Shown here one piece after another: positions 19,741 to 31,060 of a DNA stretch of 64,000 bases (its first letter is position 1; every line of letters starts with the position of its first letter). The position numbers and the translations under genes are program-made. Source of the DNA: Cycas panzhihuaensis (taxonomy: Eukaryota > Cycadophyta); assembly GCA_023213395.1 (NCBI GenBank), contig CM041465.1:206405741-206469740 (forward strand), read 5' to 3'. The notes below the pieces were generated by a model that saw nothing but the letters and a program-made list of their open reading frames with translations, did no database searches and was not told the DNA's origin.

Positions 19741-21095
19741 TACATCCTCAATCCTTCTCATCATCAAAAAGTGTAAGTCCCTCTTCCTCTGGATCAAGCA
19801 GTGGTAAATTACTAATGCCATCATGTCTATGTTCTTTCATGACATCTTTGAAAGAGCCCAACCAAAGAAAGGCACCCTAGTGTAACCCCTGTCCTTACAA
19901 GGCAAAGGTGGAAGAGTGTTGTGGATGTAAACTAAGTTATTTGCCTTTGTCGCACCCAATCAACCTCTCTTAGTAAAAGGGATGAATCCATGAGTACTCT
20001 AGTTCCTCTCACAAGTTGAGTATTTGCTACTTGAAAAAGTAATCAATATGGTAAATGCTACAATTGTATTATATGGGGGCCCACAACAATAGAATATACC
20101 TCATGCACAAACAAATGCTACAAATTACTCTCTAGTAATCACTACATCCTAACCTATGTTGTATATATCTTTTACCACATGCAAAAGCCTAACCATAACC
20201 TCTACATCCACATTAGGAGCCCTCTTCTTCCATCCTCTCTATATTGTACCACTTTAAATTAACAATGCATGCTACCATATGAAGTGGTGTGTCAGTGGCA
20301 TTCTATCTCTGATGAATGATACTATGAAAATGATGGTGTAAAGAATCATCTTATAGATTGATTATGGCTTGATCTTCTTACACATAAAATACACTATGTC
20401 ATATATTTATGCCATGCAATGAGTATTTGTATTAATAAAACAAAGCATATCTATAATCGACTCTAACATATGCAATAGAAATTTGACATTAATCCAAAAT
20501 ATGATGTCAACAATGAGATGTCTAATATATAACCTCTACTCTAAAGTTAATAATTTACATGTATTCAATTATTTGTAAAAAATGTGTCACTAATTTGAGT
20601 AATTCTACCTATGCATAGGTGTAATATATTTCCCACACTTAGTGTTGGTTTTATATAAACATTTAGATGTCTCTCCCTAATAATTTAATATCCTTTAGTA
20701 CATTATTCTACACATATACACAACAAGGGTCTAAAAACTATGGGGTATTTATCATAGATCAACACACCTATAACTATGCAAAGTAGAACATCCGTGATAA
20801 CCCACACCACTTTGCCCTACCCAACCTTATCTATGGCTATAGAAAATAAGTGGGACTAAGAATTTGCATTCTTCTCTTACCCTAAATAATGCACAACTCT
20901 CAAAAATAAGGGCCGCCAAGAGGAGAGACAATAATGTTTAGTAAATGATAGTTATATGCATTAGTCCAACCATCCATAATGATGTTACAATAATTAATGC
21001 TTTATGTGTTGCATCTTGGTACTACCATATTCTCTACAAAATACCTTATGTAGTCCAACATTGTAGCATAGACCCTCTTATATAAAAGAGTCATA
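19741..21095 (-). pseudogene. hAT-family transposase relic (DUF659 and hAT C-terminal domain)
   Basis: Decayed antisense transposase of a cut-and-paste hAT element. On the minus strand the DUF659 region is recognisable as I-M-D-G-W-T followed by L-L-N-I-I-V-S-P-L-G-G-P-Y-F (about 21,000-20,880). In the middle, P-L-H-M-V-A-C and N-V-D-V-E-V-M-V-R-L-L-H-V-V appear (20,290-20,150). The hAT dimerisation domain C-E-R-N-x-S-T-H-G-F-I and A-T-K-A-N-N-L-V-Y-I-H-N lies at about 20,025-19,905. Stops and frameshifts occur throughout. The BED finger and N-terminus are missing because the gypsy-G LTR begins at 21,096. Terminal inverted repeats were not found. The start of a second copy is at 63,900-64,000. 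Confidence 0.82.
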
Positions 21096-21896
21096 TATCC
21101 CTAATCTAAATTTGAATAGGAAAGTGAAAACTTAATCCAATTGAAATAGATTCGATTCAATATATAATAGAATATATTATATTTAGAAATATTTTATTTT
21201 TCTCATAAAATTCTATTTTATATGTGCATTGTTGCATATTTTCTTCCACTACTACAAGAATTAGGAATGGATTAAAGAATGTTGGGCACATTCTAGGATA
21301 TTGCGTACTCTCTCGAATGTTTCCCAAGATTTCAAAGGTGAGGTATTATCCTTTGTTCAACTCCATAACCCTTCCGTAATGTTTTCTTTATATTAGGTGT
21401 ATTCCAATCACTACTCTAGTTGTTTTCCTCCTTTACGTGCTACATTTATACTTTTGTGGACTTCTCTTATGCCTCACAAATAGATATGGGCACTTCTTTA
21501 TTACTCCTTTCCATTCGTTTCACTCTGTGCCTCTATTTTGTTTGTCTTCTTGCACGCACTTAGGTTTAAAGCGATTTTGAGTTTGGGCTGCTATTCTATA
21601 TTATTTTCCAAATCTTCTTACTCGTCTTGATATGTATGCAATTGTTGCCACTCCTCTCTACTTTCCAAACCGATCTAGGTAGTTTTCTACTATTTCTAAG
21701 TATGTTCAAACTTTATAAAAGCTGTTTCCCATTTTTCCCTTTTGTATTATATCTATCTATTTGATCCATTAAAAACTAATTTAAATCTCTAATTTCTTTC
21801 TTTAATTAGGTAGAGGACACTGTATAGACCTCCCTTAAAATTTTATGACAAATAAAGTCTATTTTCCTCATCAAATCATGTTTTCTATAAGGGTCA
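21096..21896 (-). repeat. Gypsy-G copy 2, 3' LTR
   Basis: Collinear with 12,535-13,346, 53,014-53,825 and 56,896-57,623. On the plus strand it ends GGGTCA. Adjacent to gypsy integrase on the right, so it is the 3' LTR of an antisense element and not a solo LTR. Confidence 0.8.
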
Positions 21897-22239
21897 TTAT
21901 TTTGAATCATACCAAACATGGACCTAGTCAAAGATGGTAAAACATGGTCGCACCAAAGACTAGCTCTCGGTCATCTTGGTTATTGGTCCGGTCATACTAA
22001 GGACCTGCTAGTTGTATCCTAGTAAAATAAGGTTGTACCAAAATATAATTGTTTTACATTTTAAGAGTCTAAATAACATTTTTCTACCAAATGAAGGTTG
22101 GAAATATGCAAATAAATACTACCAAATATTATTATATACATTTTTGAAGAGTATTATTGGATTTAATAGATCTAAAATCATATCAAAACTCCCTATATTT
22201 TTAGGAGTTTATGGCCTCATGAACTTTTTAATTATAAAG
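21897..22239 (-). other. Gypsy-G sequence between integrase end and 3' LTR
   Basis: About 340 bp without coding signal, the expected untranslated 3' part of gypsy-G. A polypurine tract is not obvious at the LTR border. Confidence 0.5.
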
Positions 22240-23273
22240 GAGGGAATTTGATTCTTTCCTTCTTCTTATTGTACCATTTTATTTTGTTGGGCACTTGTCC
22301 TTTCTCTCGCAATCTTGAAGGACTTAATTGTGCCTCTTTTGGTGATGGTCTACTTTTTAAATAATGCAATCATTTTATATTGGTTCTTCTTTCTCCAATC
22401 ATAACTCCTCTAGATTTAGAAAAGTGGAACAATATCTTCATCTTCATCCAACATGGATGCCTTGAACATCTTAAGATTTTCAACATTCACAATTGAATAA
22501 ATCTTCATGAATTCTAGAAGTTCAAGCTAAAAGCATATTTCCTAATGTTCTTCAATATTAAAAGGAATAATAATGTATAGGCTTCAACTTTTACCTTCAC
22601 CTTATAGTCTTTTTTTCTTTGAGATGCAACTAAACTCAATCTCCTTCATTAAAAGATTCGTTGGTTCTATGTGCATCATACTTTTATTTATATTTCTCTG
22701 GAATTTTTGAAGTTGCTCATCAACTTGATGTATTTTTCTAATTCTTTCTAATAATCTTTGTACCTTCTCTTGTCCTTCTTCATCATTTCCATTTCCTACA
22801 AAAAGTTGAACTTAAAATTCTAAATCAAATGGACTTATAGGTAGAAATCCCAAACATATCTCAAATAGTGATTTCGAGTCGAGCTATGGAGAGCTCTATT
22901 GATGGCAAATTGTAAGTATATAAGACTTTCATCCCAAGTCTTAGAATGTTTGGTATTGTATCCTTATAATAGTTGTACCAACATTTTATTAATGACTTTG
23001 GCATGGTCATTTGTTTGAAGATGAAAGGTCGTACTCATCTTCAACTTTATGTCCATCATTTCCCAAAGAGTTTGCCAAAATGGCTTAAAAATCTATTATC
23101 TCAATCATAAATGATTGAGTTGGGAAGCCCAAAATGCTTCCATACATGTTAGAAAATCAATCTAGCTATGTCTTCTTCTATATATGTCTTCCTATAAGGA
23201 ATCAACACCACTATTTTACTTAATAGTTTAACAACTACAAATAAATAATCTATATCTTTTTGGTCTGGTAGTC
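22240..23273 (-). pseudogene. Gypsy-G copy 2 integrase, catalytic core to C-terminus
   Basis: Antisense Ty3/gypsy integrase. Reading from 23,273 leftwards: G-L-P-D-Q-K-D-I-D-Y-L-F-V-V-V (core start), I-I-Y-D (second catalytic Asp block, near 23,105), a stretch corresponding to S-x-x-x-H-x-Q-T-D, R-I-R-K-I-H-Q-V-D-E-Q-L near 22,735, N-V-E-N-L-K-M-F-K-A-S-M-L-D-E-D-E-D near 22,450-22,495, and the tail G-T-I-K-S-F-K-I-A-R. Many stops. Integrase catalyses cDNA insertion; this copy is dead. Confidence 0.78.
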
Positions 23274-23673
23274 CTCCTTAAGGGTCAATTAGACACTTAT
23301 GAATTTTTGTTTACTTGAGCCCAAAGGACACATCTCCTACATGCAAGGTATGTATCTTAGATGTTTGACACTTTCAAGCATCCAATGCCTTAGGTCTCTT
23401 CATCACTCCATATATTGAGACCTCATCTCATGTTTCTTATATAAAGTTCGAGTTGTATTATAATCGCTAATTTATTAATCAAATTATTATTCATTTGGAG
23501 TTTAGACTAATTCCATCTCCTCCTATTTGGTATCATCTTACTCATTCTCTTTATGCTTTAATCTTATTTATTTAGGTCTCTTTTATTATTAGTATAGATC
23601 TCTTACTTTCTAGAACTAAAGAGGATCAATCTTCTAGATCTCAAGAATTATAGGCTTAAAACCACTTTCAACA
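23274..23673 (+). repeat. Copia-B copy 2, 5' LTR
   Basis: Collinear with 51,118-51,505 and 3,200-3,607. The first few bases (TGTCA in the other copy) appear lost at the border with gypsy integrase. Ends TTTCAACA. Confidence 0.75.
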
Positions 23674-23675
23674 TT

Positions 23676-23686
23676 TAATATTAAAG
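23676..23686 (+). other. Copia-B primer-binding site, decayed
   Basis: TAATATTAAAG, two bases after the LTR end, aligned with TGGTATCAGAG. All four differences are G-to-A or C-to-T, as expected from deamination of methylated cytosines. The position (LTR end plus two bases) matches C1. Confidence 0.6.
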
Positions 23687-25548
23687 TAGAAGGAGACTTG
23701 TTCTCTCTGTTCTAATTTTCTCTTATAAAGAGATCAAGTAAGGGTTTTACAAATCCTTGGTAATGACTTTTGCTCTTAGAAGGTGATCCAAGTTTTGCTT
23801 AAACCTATTTTTCTATAGATCAAAGATTTTGGAGTTGTTTTAGAGACTAGAAAAAGGTTGTTTTATATATAAATTTTTTAGATCTTTATCAAGGATGCAA
23901 CACACTGTTCTTAAAAAAAAAAGAGTGCTTTTTTCCTTAATTTTCTTTAAAAAATTATTTATTTTTGTAAAAAGAGGTAGATCTAAGATATTAAATGACT
24001 TTGTGACTGCAAATTAGGCTTGTAAGCATATTCTAAGGTTTATAACTAATCTACAACTAGCTTACATTAGTTGTTCTCATATCTAGGCAAGTTTACTCAT
24101 GTTTTTATGATTTTTTCACTAAACTCTACATTTATAGCTTGTTCTTCTCATGGATCGTGGTGATGAGTTGTTTTGCAGTTGATTTAGTCTCTTAGATAGA
24201 AAACACTAGAAGTATGAGGCTCTATGCGTGCTATGGATTGAAGTCAAGGTAATTTCAACCCTTAAACCTTATGTGGAAACACCAAATCATTGGTGCAGAC
24301 TTGCTATTATGTTTTTCTCCTCCTTGAAGGGTCTCAAACCCTACATGGGTCCCATTGAGTGAGAACGGTGACTAAATGTCATCCCCAAGGCCTCACAACA
24401 ACCTCATAACTTCTTCGACCTACCACAGTCCGTGCGCCCTCCACAAGTGCTCACCTGCTCAGATCTTCTTCTATAGAATACCAATTGTCACAAAAATTTT
24501 AGACACCTCCATCTCCCTATTATACCCCTACTTTGAAGATTTCATGGCTTTATGATGACTGTATATGAGAAATCTCAAGCTAAGCATTCATTTTTTTGTC
24601 ACTACCACCAATGTGAATTTAGATTTTTAACTTTTCAAAGCTTAAATTTCTCTTTCTTTTAACTTTATTAACATATTTTGGGTTATACACTTTAGAATAT
24701 TCTTTTTAATCTTTTACTAACCCAAAGTTTACTTTTTAAAAGTCATTTTTAATTCAAAGCTTATTTAATGATCATTAATGACTCTTTTAGCTCTTTTTAA
24801 ATTTTGAACATGCTTTAAACACATAAAAATGTGTACTTGTATTTTTACTCTTTTAATGACATTTTAAGTCATTTTATCATTCTAAACATGAAAAATCACC
24901 TTTTTAAAGCATTCTATAAGGCCCCGTGAGGTGTCCTTCATACCCTAGTTATTAAACTACTAATTTTAGCTTTCTTTAAGTATTTTGGGTCTTTTAACAC
25001 TTAATTAATCATGCATAAGTGTTAAATAACTTAATTTAAGTGAATTTAAAGTGTCATCTACATTGCAATTTTGAAATTCTTCACTATTTTAAGTGCTTTT
25101 TATGATTTTCTCTAAGGCACTTTACGCAATGACCTAATGCCCTAAGTCAAAAGTGCCAAAACACTTTTTCAATAAAATCACTTAATGATTTTTGCTAGTT
25201 AAGACTATTATGAGTCTCAACACTTGGTGCATAGTGTCTATATTTTTGTAAAGTAACTTATTCTCTCTTCAAATTGAGCTTTCATCACTAAAGGGAACCC
25301 ATTTGGATCTTTATCACAAAGCAACTTATCTTTATTTCTTAAGCACTTATGACTTTTTTTATCCTTTAAAGTACTCATTTCTTTCTCAAACACTTAATGT
25401 ATTATCATTGATGTGCTCAAGTCTTTACTTGGATTTCTTTGGCACTCCTTCATTTCATTAAAGTACTTTTATAACAACACTTTTAAGTGTCATTTGATGT
25501 ACTAAGTTTACTTCTTCCAAGCCTCACTTTGTAAGCTTGTTTAAGCAT
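23687..25548 (+). other. Copia-B copy 2 leader, first part
   Basis: 1.9 kb of AT-rich non-coding sequence, with many copies of AAGTGCTTT-like and TTAAGTCATTTT-like words in the second half (24,700-25,500). The same style continues at 39,193 after copia-E. No coding domain found. Confidence 0.55.
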
Positions 25549-25993
25549 GTTAGAATAGGTATCATGCATAATGTCACAGGATCAAAAGTCAAGTAAACAC
25601 AGTAAAGAGACATTGCACACGTACATAAGTTTTTACTGTGGAAAACTCCTTCCGGGAAGAAAAACCACCTCCTAATCTAAGAATTTATTAATATTAAAAC
25701 TATACATAGAGCCTTGATAAGAATACCCTCTAAATATAACAAACCGCCTTTGAAGCAGGGTTTTGGACAACCCCTAGATTCTCGTAACCACCTCCTTGAA
25801 TGTAGGAGAGGGTATTTGTAAGAAGAGAGGTTGGTTGAAATGGGCGATTCGCATTTCAATGACCTTCACATAATAATTAAATAATAACATAAACTTCTAA
25901 CATTAAACTTTTGAATCACTTAAATTTATAATTAAACATGTGACATAAAGATAAAGTAACACTAAAATAAAACTACAATTAATAATCCTAACA
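25549..25993 (-). repeat. Copia-E 3' LTR (left)
   Basis: 445 bp, TGTTAG...CTAACA with a perfect 6-bp inverted terminal repeat. Collinear with 38,746-39,192; differences are scattered substitutions and short indels, showing an old insertion. Confidence 0.88.
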
Positions 25994-26049
25994 TCTCCCT
26001 TTAATGTTAGCTTTTATAATATAGAAAAAAAAGGTCTTCATCATATTGA

Positions 26050-27640
26050 TCCCTCTTTACTGGAGACTTCTTTTATCTTTAACAAATATCTCAAGTTTAA
26101 AAACTTGACTTCATCGAAAGACTTGGTAAGCGGTCGAATTTATAGATCGTAGGACAATAAGACAAATGAACAATATTATCAAGAATAAGATTATGAATAA
26201 AATCTTGATGTAATTCTATATGTTTAGTTCTTGAATGTGCAACTAGATTTATAGCAATAGAAATAACACATTGATTATCAACTTCAAGTTCTATATAAGA
26301 GTTAGGAGACATACCAATTTTATTTAGAGAGATTTAATTCAAAGTACTTCTTTCTTTGGCTTCAACGAGTACTCGATATTTAGCTTCATCGTTGATAAAG
26401 CTAGTGCCCGATTTTTACTAGACCAAGTAATGGGTGAAGAATCTAGAAAAATACATAACCCGATGTAGACTTATGATTATTTGTGTTACCTTCCCAATCA
26501 ATCAAGATATCCGATTAAGTTTAAAGGTTTACTGTAAGAATGATAAGTTAGTCCATAAAAATAGTGTTTTTAAGATATCAAAGTATACGTTTAATGGTTT
26601 ACAATATGATTCATGTGGCTTTTGCATATAAGCGTGAACATAAAGCAACAACATAGGATATATCAAGGTGTATGAGTTAAAAAATAAGGTTACCAATAAG
26701 TTTCCTATATAAGGTTGGATCACACAAAGGTGTGGAACAATCATGATAGTTTTATTCATAATTGTAATGATTAGAGATGGGTTTAGCATTTTCCATATTA
26801 AACTGCTTAATTAAGTCTAAAATATATTTTAGTTGGGATATAGTTATTTTTAATCATGTTGATAAATTAGTAATCCAATAAAATAATGTAGGAGGCCTAA
26901 ATCGGCCATTATAAATTTATTTATTAAAGTAGCTTTTAAGTAATGAATGTTATTAGTTGATGATCTAGTGATAATGATATCATCAACAAACAGGATTAAA
27001 ATGGTAATATTTTATTTTCACATTTGAAATAAAGATATAGATCACTAATACATCTAGTATATCCAATTTGAATTAGATAATCATTAACTTTAGTGTACCA
27101 AGCTCGAGTGGCTTATTTTAATCCATAAATTGATTCTTTTAGTTTATAAACTAAATTAGGATTGTTAATAAAACCGGTGGTTGAGACATGTAAATCTCTT
27201 CTTTGAGATCACCATTCGAAATGTGCTCTTTATATCTATTTGATGGATTTCCCAACCAAACTTGGCTACTAGAGCAATAATTGTTTTAATTGTATTCATC
27301 TTTGCAATAGGTGCAAAAGTTTTATTATAATCTATGCCATCAATTTAAGAAAATCCTTTGGTGATTAGGGGCTTTATACTTTTCAACGCACTTGTTGAGT
27401 TGTATTTAGTTCTATAAACCCATTTACAATAACTACATTTTTCCCTGGTAGGAGTGGTACGAGATCCTAAGTTGAATTCTTATTTAAAGTATTAAATTTA
27501 ACTTGCATAGCTTCCGCCATATAGGATTATTGCTAGCTTGTTTAAAGGTTTTAAGATCATTGTTGTCTATTATTTTGGCCATTAAAATATAGTTAGCATG
27601 TAATTTTTGGGCACGTATTCACAGTATCCAAGGATTACCT
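26050..27640 (-). pseudogene. Copia-E reverse transcriptase and RNase H
   Basis: RNase H is seen as V-D-N-Q-C-V-I-S-I-A and R-T-K-H-I-E (26,290-26,200). RT has the active site F-V-D-D-I-I-I-T at 26,967-26,990 with both catalytic Asp residues kept. Blocks corresponding to K-W-V-x-x-x-K near 27,415 and the Gly-Leu-Lys-Gln-Ala region near 27,100-27,150 are partly lost to stops. Copia RT/RNase H copies genomic RNA to cDNA in virus-like particles; this copy cannot do so. Confidence 0.78.
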
Positions 27641-28680
27641 ACATCAAATCCAACATTAACAAGTATTTTCTTTGCCCATACTGATGCATTTGTTAGTAAG
27701 CTTTTACGTAGTTATAAGTTGTCGAGGAGCTAGTTTGAGAAGAAGAGTCTATTTCAAGAGATTCGGATAAAGTCCAATTCTTGACTTGAGTAAATAAAGA
27801 TTCTATAAATTTAGGATCAACTTATTTGTAAGAGAGGTTAACCAAATAGGTGTTGGTTAATAGATTTTCAATCGAAGTTCTATATAAGTAACGGTTAAAA
27901 ATATTCTTCTTCATCAAATATTACATCATACAAAATTAAAATTTGATGTGTGACATGATCTAAAAGTTTGTAGGCTTTACTTTCTTTATTGTATCCAATG
28001 AAGATGTATTTTTACTCTTAGGATCTAGTTTCTTGTGTTTTCTTTGGGAACATATCTCCACATAATACTTCCAAACATTTGTAGATCATTAACCGAGGGT
28101 TTTCTTCTATATCACTTTTGTTCTAGAGTAACATTTTGTAAGCGTTTACTAGGTAAATGGTTTAGAAGATATTTGGAGCGATTAATTACTTACGCCACAA
28201 ATTTAGATTAAGGTTCATTGTATGTAACATGCAACGTGTCATCTCAATAAGAATGCGTTCTTGCATTCAAAGAATAATATTTTGTTGAGGAGTGTATGCA
28301 ACAAAATACTGAAATTAAATTCCATACTTTTTACAAAAAGAAGTGAATTTTCCACTTAAGTATTCTTTGGTATTATCGATATGAAAATTTTAATTTTCAA
28401 GTTTGATTAATTTTCAACAAGTATTTTAAATTCTGTGAAGATATCAAATACTTGACTACGTGTCTTGAGTGTGTATACCCAACATTTTTGGAAAAATCAT
28501 CAATAAATATAACAAAATAACGAGAGCTAGAGTATGAGGTTACATGAAATGATCCACATATGTTAGAGTGAACAAGTTCGAGTGGAACTTTCACTTTGAC
28601 TTGAGTTTTATATAGAAAAGGATCCATGTGTTGCTTACATTACACAAGCTTTACGAGACACCATAAGCATGTTTAAAGAT
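27640..28680 (-). pseudogene. Copia-E integrase
   Basis: Best part is the 76-codon piece at 28,397-28,627, with P-L-E-L-V-H-S-N-I-C-G-S-F and Y-F-V-I-F-I-D-D-F-S-K. The catalytic D of the T/H-x-D-I-C-G-P block is replaced by Asn. The rest of the core (28,000-28,390) and the post-integrase linker (27,640-28,000) are stop-rich. Confidence 0.78.
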
Positions 28681-30186
28681 GGAAGACCATGAACCATGCC
28701 ATGTTTTTAGATATTGAAGTTTGCCATAACTTGTATGGCCAAATTATACATGCCAAAGTTTACTGATTGAGTCAGATTTGGCGATAAAGGCACTGAAAGG
28801 TTTTGTTTTGTTATTTTGTAGACTTGTTAAACTATAGAGACCTGTACTATAATCAATAGGTCCCGAGGCAATATGTTTGAATTTGTTTAATAGTTCCTTA
28901 ATAATAAATTTATCTTTCCGAATTTGACGACAAGGTCTTTTTAATAGATTTGGTAAAGCAGTAGGTTTGGTAACAAACCAGGTACATAGAAGACGTCTTT
29001 GATTGAACCATCTTTTAAAGTAACATCACCTGATCCTTTTACTTTAAGTTGGATTCCACTTCTAAAAGAAATCTCTTCTTCGAGTTAGTTTCATTAATAA
29101 GTGGATAAATTTTTCTAGTGTCCTATCATGTGATGGGAACCACCAGAGTCAAGCATCCATTGAGGTGATCGATTAGTTAGAGAAACAAATACAAATGTTG
29201 TTGTTGTTAAATAATGATTATGAGTTTGTTATCAATTTTGTGGTCGGATTGTGGTTAGTTTTGCAATCCCTTGGAAGCTTTCCATGCCTTCTAAGCTATT
29301 CTACTTCTACAGACATCAATAGTGTGGTCTCTTTTATGATAATAGGCACAACTAGTGTTTTGAAAAGGATTTATATTATTCCGATTAGGAAATGACTGAT
29401 TAGGAGTATTCTGACGTTTAGATGGACTAGAATGCTTAACATTGTTTTGGGAGTTAGAAGGTGAACCTCTATAAGATTTCTGGAATTTTGGATTACTGTT
29501 GAAGTTATTCTGATGTTTGTTTTATTTTGAAATTTAGTTTTGGAAAACAAGACCCGAGAAGGATCTTTCAATATGCCTATTCGAATTAACGTTATTTGAT
29601 ATTCTATTAGTTGGTTTGTCAACTGATTAAAAGTTATAGGACAATTGACAACTTATTGTCTAGCAGTTTTGAAAAAATTAAAATATTTTAGTAATTTATT
29701 TATAGAAAGGCAAATGAGTGTATCATCATCTTTAGTGTATATGACTATTTGTTCAACATCATCTACTTTAGTTTTGGTTTTAATATAGTTACTTAGGCCT
29801 TTATGGATTAGTTAAATTTTAGATAAAAAGTCTTTGACTTTGAAAAAATCATCATAATTAAGATCATACAATTTCTGTTCTAGGATAGCCAATTGATGTG
29901 TTTCAACTTTATCATATTTCTCCTTAAGAGTATTCCGCATGGCTAAATCGTCTGCTTCGTAGAACTACTAACCGATTTTTGGTGAAAGTGAGTTCAGATG
30001 GTGCATAGGGCTAAATCTGAGTTCATCAGATATACCATATAGCTTTCTGAAGTTTCATCAGTTGGTTTTTTGAATTCACCTATCACATATCACCATATCT
30101 TTTGTTGTTTAAGTTGATGGGTCCTCCAGTTGGCATAGTTTGAGCGAGTTAAAACTAGAATTAGAACACAGTGGTTGTCCTGGCAT
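28681..30186 (-). pseudogene. Copia-E gag, zinc knuckle, protease and GAG-pre-integrase
   Basis: Gag begins at an ATG near 30,186 (M-P-G-Q-P). A long gag reading follows with stops (K-E-K-Y-D-K-V-E-T-H-Q-L-A near 29,905, D-D-D-T-L-I-C-L near 29,715). The zinc knuckle C-A-Y-Y-H-K-R-D-H-T-I-D-V-C (about 29,297-29,355) has lost its second Cys. The protease motif W-M-L-D-S-G-G-S-H-H-M (about 29,128-29,160) keeps D-S-G. Frames shift repeatedly. Confidence 0.8.
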
Positions 30187-30420
30187 TAGAGTTATATTGG
30201 GAATTGTAAGGCTGATTAGAGATTAGAGGATATAAGTGTAGGTGAAAAAATAATCACTTAGAAAAGTTACCAAACATTAGATTAACATTTCCTGCATGTT
30301 TAAAATGTAAAATCATAATTGTATGAATGAATACTTTTCCTCCTAAAAGAATTAAATGTTCCCATTTTCTAAAAATTAATAGTCCCCTTAGCAAAGCAAG
30401 TGTTTACTTTATAATTTGAG
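30187..30420 (-). other. Copia-E leader, gag-proximal part
   Basis: AT-rich untranslated sequence up to the LINE insertion point. The TATAATTTGAGT at 30,410-30,421 is the left half of the LINE target duplication. Continues at 36,481. Confidence 0.6.
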
Positions 30421-30575
30421 TTTTTTTTTATTTTTGTTAAGGTAAAATGAATTAAAGTGGGTTTGAAAACAGGATCCCACAACCTAGTACATCAATACCC
30501 CGAGGAAAACAATACAAAGCTATCCGTGATGTACCCCCAATAGGCAACAAAACAGATTAGGGACAAGCCCCTCGG
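30421..30575 (-). other. LINE 3' UTR and poly-A tail
   Basis: Between the RNase H stop and the A-tract. Contains GGGGGTACATCACGGATAGC and AATTCATTTTACCTTAACAA on the minus strand, then an A-rich tail AAAAATAAAAAAAA, as in plant LINEs. Confidence 0.75.
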
Positions 30576-31060
30576 CTAGCTAATGCAGATCATATCCTTC
30601 TCTACCAATCTCATAAGGTCTCCAGGGAAATCGCAACTCCACACTTGCCCTCTCTTATTTTTCACCCCCAGTTTGCAGAAATCGGCTTTGTTACCATCTC
30701 TGAGGGTGTGCCTAATACATACCTCCAGCAGACCCTGAATAGTATCTTTGGCATCATTTATGATAGCCTGGAATTTCCAGTCGGGGCGGGCCACCCCTTT
30801 CAGCGAGTTCAAGACAACCCCTGAGTCCCCCTCGATCACGAGTCTCTGTAAACCCCCTTGGCGGGCAAGGTCTAGGGCTTTGATCATAGCATGCATTTCT
30901 GCGTAGTTATTGGTCTGGGAACCATAATAGTCTCAAAGGCCCAAATGAGGGCCCCATTCCTCCTGCGGGTCCCCCACCCCCGACTTCCCACAGGTTTCCT
31001 TTTGCCGCACCGTCAAAATTGATTTTGAACCAAGGCTCAATCGGAGGAATCCATCTAATG
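30576..31060 (-). pseudogene. LINE ORF2 C-terminal RNase H domain (RVT_3 type)
   Basis: Plant L1 elements often end with an archaeal-like RNase H. The first catalytic Asp is in K-I-N-F-D-G-A-A-K-G-N (about 31,000-31,030). A frameshift near 30,905-30,950 follows. The second part (30,576-30,896) has A-E-M-H-A-M-I-K-A-L with catalytic Glu, and V-I-E-G-D-S with catalytic Asp. It ends at a natural stop at 30,576. It would remove RNA from cDNA hybrids. Confidence 0.87.

Noticed and set aside
21096-21896. Solo gypsy LTR
   Set aside because: It is followed by gypsy integrase in the matching orientation, and a partner LTR exists at 53,014.
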